Positions 18,980 through 26,915 of a stretch of DNA of 64,000 bases are shown here, one piece after another. The notes below the pieces were generated by a model. It was not told the origin of the DNA. It made no database searches and saw only the letters and a program-made list of their open reading frames with translations. The stretch is from PALSA-129 sp963842505 (GTDB lineage: Bacteria; Acidobacteriota; Terriglobia; Bryobacterales; Bryobacteraceae). Within the stretch, counting starts at the first letter, position 1, and each line of letters opens with the position of its first letter. The stretch covers positions 1,860,001 to 1,924,000 of the forward strand of contig CAWJGZ010000001.1 of NCBI GenBank assembly GCA_963842505.1, given 5' to 3'. Made by a program: the position numbers and the translations under genes.

Positions 18980-20206
18980 TTAGCGCCGGATCAGGGGAGC
19001 CGCGGCAGGAGGAGCCTTGTAAACCTTCCCGCCTTTCATCACAAAGACGACGCGGCGCAGCGCTGTGATGTCCTGCAAGGGGTCGCCCGCGACCGCGATG
19101 AGATCTGCGTCCATTCCCGGCGCGATGGCGCCGATCCGGTCGGACATACGGATCGATTCGGCGGCCAGTGAGGTGCCGGAAACGATCGCGGCGGCCGGGT
19201 CCTGTCCTCCCTTTTGCACGCGATAAATCAGCTCTTCGGCATTGCGGCCGTGCGCGCCGGCGACCGCATCGGTTCCGAAGACGATCTTCAGGCCCGGGGT
19301 CGCCAGCGCCCGTTTGAACATTTCGAGAGAGGCGGGAATGAGCTTGGTTTCCGTCCCCACGAGGCTTTCCGCGGTGAATCCGCCGACCCCGATGAACTTA
19401 TCCTTGTTGAGAACGTAATTCTGCGCCACGACGCCGATGTTCGGATCGAAATAGGTCCCGTGGGAGGCCAGAAACCGCAGCGCCTCGTCGCTGATCAGCG
19501 TGCCGTGTTCGACCGAAGTGCAGCCGGCCTTGGACACGGTCATAATCGCCTGCGAACTGTAGACGTGCACCAGCGTCCGAAGATGCTGCGCCTGGGCTTC
19601 CTGGCAGGCGGCGAAGATTTGCTCGTCGCTGAGCGTCTGCGCGCCGCCGTCGCGGAAATTCTTCGAAGCGAAAATCTTGACGACATCCGCGCCCTCGGCT
19701 TTCGACTGCCGGATCATCCGGCGAATTTCGTCCGGAGTCAGTCGCGTGTCGGTGATCTGCCGCAACGAGGTCAGCACGTGCGGGCCGGGCAGGATGCCGC
19801 GGTTGATGGCTTCGCGGGCGTCGCGATCGATCGGGCTGCCGACGCTCTGCACGGTGGTAATTCCCGCCATCAGGTCGGCGTACGCGTTTTCGAGCGCGTA
19901 TCCCAGCGCGGATGCCGGCGAATCGTCGCGTGTCGCCAGCTTGCCATCCGGGCCGAAGTGCGACCCGAGGTGGACGTGCGTATCGATCAGCCCGGGCAGC
20001 AGTGTCAATCCGGTCAGGTCATAGGCCGCCCCGCGCGCCGATGCGTCGATTCTTCGGATCGTGCCGCCTTCCACAACGACCGTCGTGTTATGACGAACCC
20101 CGCCCCTGCCATCGAGCACGGTGGAGGCTTTGAGCAGAATCGACTGATCCTGACCAAGGAGGTTCGCGCAGCAAGCAATTAGGAATATCAGGAAGCGCAT
20201 GCGCAT
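18980..20206 (-). CDS. Exported amidohydrolase (imidazolonepropionase/prolidase-like)
   Basis: A 408-residue amidohydrolase-superfamily enzyme with a signal peptide (RFLIFLIACCANLLGQ). Metal and catalytic residues are in the expected order: His77 and His79 (LIDTHVHLG), Lys177 (ADVVKIFASK, the likely carboxylated lysine), His214 (TLVHVYSS), His234 (SVEHGT) and Asp313 (FGTDAVAGAHG). The C-terminal strand IAPGMDADLIAVAGDPLQDI is the usual end of the composite domain. Members of this clade hydrolyse Xaa-Pro dipeptides or lactams; the substrate here is open. Two ATG codons (20206, 20200) are possible. It converges on the BNR gene. Confidence 0.85.
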   Translation of the reverse strand: MRMRFLIFLIACCANLLGQDQSILLKASTVLDGRGGVRHNTTVVVEGGTIRRIDASARGAAYDLTGLTLLPGLIDTHVHLGSHFGPDGKLATRDDSPASALGYALENAYADLMAGITTVQSVGSPIDRDAREAINRGILPGPHVLTSLRQITDTRLTPDEIRRMIRQSKAEGADVVKIFASKNFRDGGAQTLSDEQIFAACQEAQAQHLRTLVHVYSSQAIMTVSKAGCTSVEHGTLISDEALRFLASHGTYFDPNIGVVAQNYVLNKDKFIGVGGFTAESLVGTETKLIPASLEMFKRALATPGLKIVFGTDAVAGAHGRNAEELIYRVQKGGQDPAAAIVSGTSLAAESIRMSDRIGAIAPGMDADLIAVAGDPLQDITALRRVVFVMKGGKVYKAPPAAAPLIRR

Positions 20207-20547
20207 ATCGTCAGCTTTGCGAAACCTAGCGTATCACCGCGGCGTGGAAGGTAACAACCCGCCGGCGAACTTAAAATCGGGGTAAGCAGAAAAAAACCTG
20301 CTACCCGTGTTGTGGCATCGAGCCGATTCGTCCGCCCGGCCGATCCGTGTGATTAATGAGGCGGCGCTGGAGCTTGCAGGCCGGCCAGCCAATTACAGCC
20401 AGGACTCACAATCGGCCTGGCGGATCTCGCCAATCTACCCGGCGCGCTGGAAAACTGAAGAAACCTTTCGCTCCACCAAATGGAATTACAACTTAGAAGA
20501 TATTACATTGCCGTACTGAACGGCGGGCGCGGTGCTAGAATGCCCTC
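20207..20547. other. Divergent intergenic region, nothing firm
   Basis: 341 bases between two divergent secreted hydrolases, so it should hold both promoters, but I find no convincing -35/-10 pair. A bulged hairpin lies at about 20280-20305 (GGGTAAGCAG against CTGCTACCC, A-rich loop). An open frame of 70 codons (20307-20519) has no ribosome site and no known family. Confidence 0.45.
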
Positions 20548-21543
20548 ATGCGCGTACTTGCTTTGCTCCTTGTGTCTGCGGCCGCTTATGCCCAGCCTTG
20601 CATTACCGCCACCGAAGCGTGCACCAGTTGGGTGACCCTCGGCGGCGGACCCTCCCGGTCCCTGGTCTATCGCACATACTCGCTCGATGCCAAGAACGAG
20701 AAGATCACCCGTGCCCTAGTCGTCATTCATGGAACCAACCGCGACCCCGATAACTATTTTCGTAATGCGCTCGCGGCAGCCTTTCTCGGCGCCGCCCTCG
20801 ACGATACCGTGGTGATCGTTCCCCGCATTGCTTCCAACGACGGCCGCGGCTGCCGCGACAAACTCGCCCCCAACGAAGTCAGCTATAGTTGCAACGGCGA
20901 CAGTTGGCGCTCCGGCGGTGTAGCCACCGACAACGCCAATCTCACATCGTTCGATTTTGTCGATGAGATTCTGCGCAAGCTCGCGCGCAAAGAGGCCTTT
21001 CCCAACCTCAAGGCGATCGTGCTTGCCGGACATTCCGCCGGCGGGCAGTTTGTGACACGCTACGAAATGTCCAATCGCGTCCATGAGACTCTGGGCGTGC
21101 CGGTGACTTACGTGGTAGCCAACCCGTCGAGCTATGCGTATCTCGACGACACGCGCCCGGCGGGCGAGCCCCCCACCACTTTCCGGGCTTTCGGCGACGG
21201 CCGCAACTGCACTACCTACGACCACTGGCCTTACGGATTGCAAGGTCGCACCGGTTACGCCTCCAAGGAGAGCGACGATCAGTTGAAGAAGCAATTGGCA
21301 TCGCGCCCCACTACCTACCTGCTGGGCGAGATCGATATCCTGCCTTTGGGCGGCTTCGACAGCTCGTGCCCAGCCATGGCGCAAGGTCCCACGCGCCGCG
21401 CCCGGGGCGAAGCCTTCGCCAAGTACGTCAAGGAAAAGGTGGGCGCGGACCACAAGGTGCAGATCGTCTCCGAATGCGGCCACAACGCGCGCTGCATGTT
21501 CACTTCCGAGGAAGCGCTGCCGATTCTGTTCCCGAAGCAGTAG
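20548..21543 (+). CDS. Exported alpha/beta hydrolase
   Basis: A 331-residue secreted protein (signal MRVLALLLVSAAAYAQ). The alpha/beta-hydrolase layout is clear: an oxyanion HGTNR motif at 61-65, the nucleophile elbow GHSAGG with Ser163, a likely acid at Asp263 (GEIDIL) and His312 (CGHNARC). Seven cysteines in the mature part (e.g. C18, C25, C102, C115, C221, C274, C310) suggest periplasmic disulfides. The natural substrate is unknown; an esterase or lipase is likely. It is divergent from the amidohydrolase gene. Confidence 0.83.
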   Translation: MRVLALLLVSAAAYAQPCITATEACTSWVTLGGGPSRSLVYRTYSLDAKNEKITRALVVIHGTNRDPDNYFRNALAAAFLGAALDDTVVIVPRIASNDGRGCRDKLAPNEVSYSCNGDSWRSGGVATDNANLTSFDFVDEILRKLARKEAFPNLKAIVLAGHSAGGQFVTRYEMSNRVHETLGVPVTYVVANPSSYAYLDDTRPAGEPPTTFRAFGDGRNCTTYDHWPYGLQGRTGYASKESDDQLKKQLASRPTTYLLGEIDILPLGGFDSSCPAMAQGPTRRARGEAFAKYVKEKVGADHKVQIVSECGHNARCMFTSEEALPILFPKQ

Positions 21544-21715
21544 CGGAGCCCGCCTCCGGGCCGCGCGCGGTCCGGCGAAGTCCGGTAAAAGCCTGCTTCT
21601 CCGCCGAAAGGCATTCGCAGTGTGCAGTCGGTTGCCGCGTATCGGCAACAGCGGCGCGGCAACCGAAAGACCTCACGCAGGGATCAGCGCGGGGGTAATA
21701 TAGGGATGGTGATTT

Positions 21716-22342
21716 ATGAATAAACGGGTCTTGTTAACCGCAGGTGCCATGATTGCCGCTGTTATGCTATCGGCTTGTTCGGAAGCTCCGAAACCGGCGG
21801 CGAAGGTTGAGAGTGAAGCGAAGAAGGAGCCTGCCAAGGCCCCGGAGGCCAGAACCGCACAACGGGCGTTTTATGAACTGTACAAGCCGGCCCGCACTTG
21901 GGCGCCCGATCTGCTGACGCTCAGTGTGGTTAGCGGTGAAGTGCCGGGCATCAAGAATGAGGAGGGTAAGGCCGGGCTGTGGACTGTCACCTTTGTTTCC
22001 CCAAGCCGCAAGGAGGCCCGGATCTTCACTTGGGCTGCCGTCGACAGCGGAGCCGACACCCGAAAGGGAGTCAACATTAGCAACGCGCTGCCCTGGGGCG
22101 GCGCTACACCTACGAGCAAGGCGTTCGCGAACAGTGAATTCACGGTGGATTCCGATGCTGCTTACAAAGCCGCGGCTGAAAAGGCGGCGGGCTGGCTCAA
22201 AACGCATCCGAGTGAGAAGGCCACGTTCCGGTTGGGCGATGCGTCGCGGTTCCCGGCGCCCGTGTGGTACGTGATGTGGGGAACCACCAAGAACGGCTAT
22301 GCGGCGTTCGTGAATGCCCTAACCGGCGTGGTCGTCAAGTAG
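21716..22342 (+). CDS. Predicted lipoprotein of unknown function
   Basis: A 208-residue protein with a classic lipoprotein signal, MNKRVLLTAGAMIAAVMLSA followed by the lipidated Cys21 (lipobox LSAC). A Lys/Glu/Ala-rich linker (about 24-48) leads to a globular domain of about 155 residues with several Trp (ARTWAPDLL, AGLWTVTFV, WAAVDSG, WYVMWGTTKNGYAAFVNA). I do not recognise the domain. It should be anchored in the periplasmic leaflet of the inner or outer membrane. It is followed by a converging gene at 22557. Confidence 0.65.
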   Translation: MNKRVLLTAGAMIAAVMLSACSEAPKPAAKVESEAKKEPAKAPEARTAQRAFYELYKPARTWAPDLLTLSVVSGEVPGIKNEEGKAGLWTVTFVSPSRKEARIFTWAAVDSGADTRKGVNISNALPWGGATPTSKAFANSEFTVDSDAAYKAAAEKAAGWLKTHPSEKATFRLGDASRFPAPVWYVMWGTTKNGYAAFVNALTGVVVK

Positions 22343-22494
22343 AGCGCGCTTCTTAGCAGCCTCGCCCAAGCTCTGCACAAGGATACTGGGACGCTTGGGA
22401 GAGCCTCCCGGGTGGGGCACGTTGACCGAGGCGTGGAGTGCGTTCGTCTCAGGTGTGCCTCATTTGGAGCGAAGGTGGGTGTACCGGAAACCTG

Positions 22495-22529
22495 GCGATG
22501 GCGCCGTCAAGTTGCACCGGCGCCATCGC
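22495..22529. terminator. Strong hairpin between converging genes
   Basis: A perfect 12-bp stem (22495-22506 with 22518-22529) closes an 11-nt loop, about 27 nt past the stop of the small secreted protein gene on the minus strand. The T-tract is poor on both strands, so termination is likely but unproven. Confidence 0.45.
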
Positions 22530-22556
22530 GTGATTCGCGATCGTGTGATCGGGCGA

Positions 22557-22889
22557 TTACTCGCCGAATTCGAGGGTGGTGGTGGATCCGCCCAGATGGA
22601 TCAACTTGATGATTTCGGTGCCGTCCTGGTGAGTGGCCTCCACGCTGGTGTATGCGAATTTCTTGGCTGCGCCGGTGTCGAGCTTCACGGCAACGGAGAC
22701 CGACTTGCTGTGCTGGTCAGTGAAGACGGCCTTGTCGCCTTCCACCTTCACGGTATAGTCGCCTTTGGCTAACTGTACGCTACCCGCCTTTGCGACGGAG
22801 TCCAGCTCGATGGAATACGATTTGGCACTGGCAGAAACCACCAGAGCCGAAAGAGACAGTAGTCCTGCAAGGACCAGAGATTTCGTCAT
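22557..22889 (-). CDS. Small secreted protein of unknown function
   Basis: A 110-residue protein with a signal peptide (MTKSLVLAGLLSLSALVVSASA) and a mature part of about 88 residues rich in short beta-strand patterns (AKGDYTVKVEGDKAVF, SVSVAVKLDTG, EIIKLIHLGGSTTTLEF). Small single-domain proteins of this look are frequent in Acidobacteriota; I know no function. GGAG lies 10 nt before the ATG. It converges on the lipoprotein gene across a 12-bp hairpin. Confidence 0.65.
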   Translation of the reverse strand: MTKSLVLAGLLSLSALVVSASAKSYSIELDSVAKAGSVQLAKGDYTVKVEGDKAVFTDQHSKSVSVAVKLDTGAAKKFAYTSVEATHQDGTEIIKLIHLGGSTTTLEFGE

Positions 22890-23069
22890 ATAAATTTATT
22901 CTCCTGTAAGCGATTTGTTTTGAATGCACTGAAGCGCTAGGTGCGGTCGAGAACGGGCATCAGGGCCAACAGAACGGCGCTGAATTCAACTTGGTTCTCT
23001 TTCATGGTAAGCCCTTACATTTTGGAATGCAAATCCAAAGTTTTTATGGTCTGGATATACGTCCGTGGG

Positions 23070-25340
23070 TCAAACAAATTCCGCTTCCACTGAGCGCACG
23101 CGAATTTCGACGGTTTTCGCGCCGAGATATTGATGGCGGGCTTCCAAGCGGATGGTCCCGGCGGTTTCCTTAGCCTTGACCCACACTGCGCCGGCTCCGC
23201 CACTCAAAGAGAATGGGTTTTCGCCTACGATCTCGCCAGGGCCCGTGAGGCTCAATTGGATGGCGCCGGTAGCGAATGGGCGCAGATTGCCGAACCGGTC
23301 GGTCACGGCGAGCACCACGCGGGTGGCATCGCGGCCATCGCCATCCAGCTCCGCGTCGTCGGGCTTCACCAGCAACACATCGTCGGTGCCGCTCGCCGAA
23401 AGCATCCTGGTGGCCACGAGTTTGTCACTGAGATAACCCTCGATCTTGAGATCGCCCCAATTGCCGAAGGAGAGCGTGGTCAGGTTCACCATGAATGGAG
23501 GGTACTTGAGGTTGGGCCAGGTCTTGCGATCGGGATCGGCCTCCAGAAGAAGCCGGCCGTTGTAATATATTTTCAGGTGATCGCAATTCGAGCAGATGGG
23601 CACGAGGCCCGGACCGTTGCCGCTGCCGCGGTCGCCCCAGGCATAGAAGAAGCCGGGTTCGATGACGACTTCCTCCTGGGGATCGCACTGCGAGCGGTAG
23701 AAGCCGGCCGCCGGTTTGGGCAGGCGGAAGATATCACTCACTCCGTGGTAGCAGATGCGGTCGCCCGAACCGAAGTAGCGGTGTGAAGCGTAATCGAAGG
23801 CGCACCAGGCGATGCCGCCGGCGTAGCGATCGTCGGAGGCCAATTGATCGTGTACGCGCACGTGACGAATGACGTGCTCCGCCACGCGCTCGACATTGTC
23901 GAACCGCTTGGTGGAAAACATGTGGCCGTTGAACTCGGTGTTCAGATAGAGGGGATGGTTGGGCGGCCGGAGGGGAAACCCGAAATCGTTCATCGTGAAG
24001 ATGTCTTCCAGCAGTTCCGAGTTCTGGCGGTTGCGGATACCGCCGGTCTGGCGCGAATCGTCCAGCGAGTGCGCCAGGGCGTTGGTGCGCGTATAAAAAT
24101 CGCGATTGTCGGCGGACTCGTTGATGCGCACGCCCCACAGCACGACGGAGGGGTGATTCCAGTCGCGCCGGATCATGCGGCCGAGATTGTCCACGGCGAG
24201 CGATTGCCAGGCCGCATCGCCGATGTGCTGCCACCCGGGGATCTCTTCGAGCACCAGCAATCCGGCCTCGTCGCAGGCATCCAGAAAGTGCGGCGACTGC
24301 GGATAGTGGGAGGTGCGCACGATGTTGCACTTGAGTTCCCGGCGCAGCACCTGGGCGTCGCGAGCCTGCACGCGGGCCGGCATGGCCGCGCCGGTATAAG
24401 GATAGGTCTGATGGCGGTTGAGGCCGCGCAGTTTCAGGTGCTCGCCGTTCAAGTAGAAGCCCTTGCCGGTGAAGCGCGCTTCACGGAATCCGATGCGCGT
24501 GGAGAGCGCGTCGCCATTAGGGAGGCGAGCGGTCACCTGGTACAGCTTGGGGCGCTGGAGGTCCCAGAGTTGAATGTCGCCGATGGCTTCGATGGCCACG
24601 TCGTGGTATTCGGCGGATGGGTCGACCGCGGCGGTGGAGCTCTTTAAGACGCGATCGCCATCGCGCAACTCGGCGGCGATCGTGAGCGGCTGATCCACCG
24701 GGCCGTCCAGATAACAGCGCACGAGCACGGCGCGGTCGGCGGCCATCACGCGCACCGGCTTGGCGAAGATGTTTGCCAGGTGGGTACCCGGCACGACGCG
24801 GAGCGCGACATCGCGGTAAATGCCGCCGAAAGTGAGGTAGTCAATGCTGCCGCCGAAGGGCGGAATGTCGGCGCGCTCGGTGGAATCCACTTCGACCGCC
24901 AGCAGATTGTCCGCGCCGTATTTCAAATGCGGCGTCAATTCGAAGGAAAAGGGCGTGTAGCCGCCGCGATATTCCTCGAAGGTGTGGCCGTTGATGGTCA
25001 CCGTGGCCGCGGTCATCACGCCGCCGAAATCGACGAAGACGCGCTTGCCGTTCCAGACCGGCGGCGCGTGGAAGTGGCGCCGGTAGACGGAAACGAACTC
25101 ATAGGCCTTATCGTCGAAGCTGTGCCACGGCAGTTCCACGTTGCTATGCGGCAGGGTGATGCGGCTGAAGCGGGAATCGTCGAAGCCGGGCGCCGCGCCG
25201 CCGGGTGCGGCGTTGGCGGCAAACAGCCAGTTGCGATTGAGGGAATAGGTGCGGCGCGGCGGGACGGCGGGCGGAGCATTCTGGGAGCGGCCGAGGGCGG
25301 CGGCGGCGCCGGCCGCGGCGAGAAAGGTGCGGCGGTTCAT
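23070..25340 (-). CDS. Glycoside hydrolase family 2 (beta-galactosidase-like), Tat-exported
   Basis: A 756-residue protein. Start ATG 25340 is chosen because it opens with a twin-arginine signal (MNRRTFLAAAGAAAALG) and has AAGGAG 6 nt upstream; the open frame reaches further but lacks both. The GH2 order is visible: a jelly-roll domain (about 35-190: GGVMTAATVTINGHTFEEYR), an Ig-like domain, then a TIM barrel with NHPSVVLWGVRINES containing the Asn-Glu acid/base pair, and LYLNTEFNGH as the probable nucleophile region. C-terminal Ig-like domains follow (about 590-756). It should act on beta-linked sugars in the periplasm or outside. Family members cover galactosidase, glucuronidase and mannosidase, and the specificity is not readable. 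Confidence 0.85.
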   Translation of the reverse strand: MNRRTFLAAAGAAAALGRSQNAPPAVPPRRTYSLNRNWLFAANAAPGGAAPGFDDSRFSRITLPHSNVELPWHSFDDKAYEFVSVYRRHFHAPPVWNGKRVFVDFGGVMTAATVTINGHTFEEYRGGYTPFSFELTPHLKYGADNLLAVEVDSTERADIPPFGGSIDYLTFGGIYRDVALRVVPGTHLANIFAKPVRVMAADRAVLVRCYLDGPVDQPLTIAAELRDGDRVLKSSTAAVDPSAEYHDVAIEAIGDIQLWDLQRPKLYQVTARLPNGDALSTRIGFREARFTGKGFYLNGEHLKLRGLNRHQTYPYTGAAMPARVQARDAQVLRRELKCNIVRTSHYPQSPHFLDACDEAGLLVLEEIPGWQHIGDAAWQSLAVDNLGRMIRRDWNHPSVVLWGVRINESADNRDFYTRTNALAHSLDDSRQTGGIRNRQNSELLEDIFTMNDFGFPLRPPNHPLYLNTEFNGHMFSTKRFDNVERVAEHVIRHVRVHDQLASDDRYAGGIAWCAFDYASHRYFGSGDRICYHGVSDIFRLPKPAAGFYRSQCDPQEEVVIEPGFFYAWGDRGSGNGPGLVPICSNCDHLKIYYNGRLLLEADPDRKTWPNLKYPPFMVNLTTLSFGNWGDLKIEGYLSDKLVATRMLSASGTDDVLLVKPDDAELDGDGRDATRVVLAVTDRFGNLRPFATGAIQLSLTGPGEIVGENPFSLSGGAGAVWVKAKETAGTIRLEARHQYLGAKTVEIRVRSVEAEFV

Positions 25341-25417
25341 GGGGGGCTCCTTACAGAACAATATGGTAGCGGCTGGCGAGCGGGGCGGCGATTCTGAGCG
25401 TACCAACTACTCCGCGC

Positions 25418-25486
25418 GGAACCGCGAACGTGAGCGAGCGGCCAGCTCCAGGCTGCGTGGGGGCCGCTCCCTGACGGTCGCGGTTC
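25418..25486. repeat. REP-like palindromic element, copy 1
   Basis: A 69-bp imperfect palindrome beginning GGAACCGCGA and ending GGTCGCGGTTC. An internal 27-nt block is identical, in inverted orientation, to copy 2 at 26546-26613. The two copies bracket the thioredoxin-like gene. Confidence 0.7.
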
Positions 25487-25557
25487 GGTGCCCGGGGACC
25501 TGGCGCACCTGGCAAGAGGAAGTAGAATGGGATTCGATCCCAGTTGGAAAGGCCGCT

Positions 25558-26469
25558 ATGACACTCTGGAGCAATCTGGTATTCGCCGCAGCGATTCTGG
25601 CGCCGGGTCTCCTCCCGGCTCAAACTCCGGCCGCCGCTGCCGGTCCGCAGTGGCTGGCGCCCGACGCGGAGGCCGCGAAGGCGCTCAACGATGGACTGGT
25701 CGCCGCGAAGCTGGCGCATAAGCGGCTGGCGGTGCTGTACGAAGGAAGCTGGTGCAGCCTCTGCGATGAGGTTCACGAGGCAATCTACAACGATCCCGAT
25801 CTGCCGCGCCTCTTGGCCGGTTACGTGGGAATTCCGGTCAATGTGGCGGATGCCGCGGCGGTGCGGGAGTTTGCCGGGAAGATTCACGCCAATCTGCCGA
25901 AGGACAATGCGATGCTGATCACGGTGCTCGATTCGGAGGGTGCGCTGGTCAAGGCGATCACGGCGGCGCGAATTCTGGATGCGGGGCACATCGCTCCGGC
26001 CAAGCTGAAGGCCGTTCTGATGGAATTTTTCCCGGGCGCGCCAGCGAGCGAAGTGTTGGCGAAATCGCTCCCGGCACTGGAGGCCAGCGGCAAACTCGGT
26101 TGGGTGGAGTTCCGGGCCGATTGGTGCGGCTGGTGCAAGAAGATGGAGAAATTTTTCCAGGATAGCGATGCCGCGCCGATTTTACGCAAGTACTACTCGG
26201 TTGTGACCGTTGATACGGAGAAGAATGAAGGCGCCGAACAACTGGCGCGGCGTCTGGGATCGAAAGACGGCATCGACGGGATCCCGTGGTTTGCGGTGGT
26301 CGATGCGCACGGCAACGTGCTGGCTACCTCGGAAGGGCCCAAGGGGAACATTGGCTTTCCCGATAGCGATGTCGAAGTGGCGCATTTCTTTGCGGTGCTG
26401 CATGTTACGGCCAAAGGCATGACCGCCGGCGAGATCGAAACCATAAGCAATGCTCTGAAGGCAAAATAG
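25558..26469 (+). CDS. Exported two-site thioredoxin-like protein
   Basis: A 303-residue protein with a signal peptide (LWSNLVFAAAILAPGLLPAQ). It holds two thioredoxin-type active sites: GSWCSLCDEV (Cys66, Cys69) in the first half and ADWCGWCKKMEKFF (Cys190, Cys193) in the second. The second half has a full thioredoxin-fold pattern with the cis-Pro loop GIPWFAVVD. Duplicated domains suggest a periplasmic disulfide relay or a DsbD-gamma/SoxW-like reductant carrier; this is inference. Start ATG 25558 has GGAAAGG about 6 nt upstream and directly precedes the signal peptide; the frame extends upstream through a repeat and is not coding there. Neighbours are not redox genes. Confidence 0.78.
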   Translation: MTLWSNLVFAAAILAPGLLPAQTPAAAAGPQWLAPDAEAAKALNDGLVAAKLAHKRLAVLYEGSWCSLCDEVHEAIYNDPDLPRLLAGYVGIPVNVADAAAVREFAGKIHANLPKDNAMLITVLDSEGALVKAITAARILDAGHIAPAKLKAVLMEFFPGAPASEVLAKSLPALEASGKLGWVEFRADWCGWCKKMEKFFQDSDAAPILRKYYSVVTVDTEKNEGAEQLARRLGSKDGIDGIPWFAVVDAHGNVLATSEGPKGNIGFPDSDVEVAHFFAVLHVTAKGMTAGEIETISNALKAK

Positions 26470-26915
26470 TTGGCTGGCAGGCGGCGCCGAGCGGCGCCGG
26501 GACAAACAGATTTGTCTGTACGGCGCTAGAACGGCTCCCGGCAGAGAACCGCGAGCGGCAGCGAGCGGTCGCCACGCAGCCTGGAGCTGGCCGCTCGCAA
26601 ACGCTCGCGGTTCCGTGCTCGCACCCCCACACGGAATTCACCGGTTGCAATCTGATCAAAACAATGATATCCATATATCCCATAAGGACATTTGTTACTT
26701 GTAGTGGGCCCCCGGGGCTGTGGCGGGGTTTATAGCAGGCTGCCCTCCGTGTTGAGGGCTTAACAGAGTGGTAGCAGTAACGCTAATCGGGGTTGCAAAA
26801 AGAAACGCTCATAAGGTCCGACCGAGTTTTTTATTGCGGTGACGGCTTCTTGTTTCATTTTGTGGGATTAGGTTTAAGCATAAGGTTAGTTTCCAGACCA
26901 AGGAGGGTCTTTACC
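26470..26915. other. Intergenic region upstream of TonB receptor 2
   Basis: About 446 bases. It holds a short palindromic stretch at 26501-26520 (GACAAACAGATTTGTCTGTA), REP-like copy 2 (26546-26613) and an A/T-richer 26640-26915 that probably contains the promoter and leader of the receptor gene. I find no firm -35/-10 pair and no known riboswitch. Confidence 0.5.
26546..26613. repeat. REP-like palindromic element, copy 2 (inverted)
   Basis: Begins GAACCGCGAGCGG and ends CGCTCGCGGTTCC. Its reverse complement matches copy 1 (25418-25486) closely, including a 27-nt identical core. It lies 76 bp after the thioredoxin-like gene. Confidence 0.7.

Noticed and set aside
20307..20519. 70-codon plus-strand frame between two hydrolase genes
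   Set aside because: No ribosome site, no motif, composition unlike the neighbouring genes.
25525..25545. GGGATTCGATCCC, resembling a tRNA T-arm
   Set aside because: No acceptor stem, anticodon arm or D-arm can be built around it. I found no tRNA anywhere in the window.
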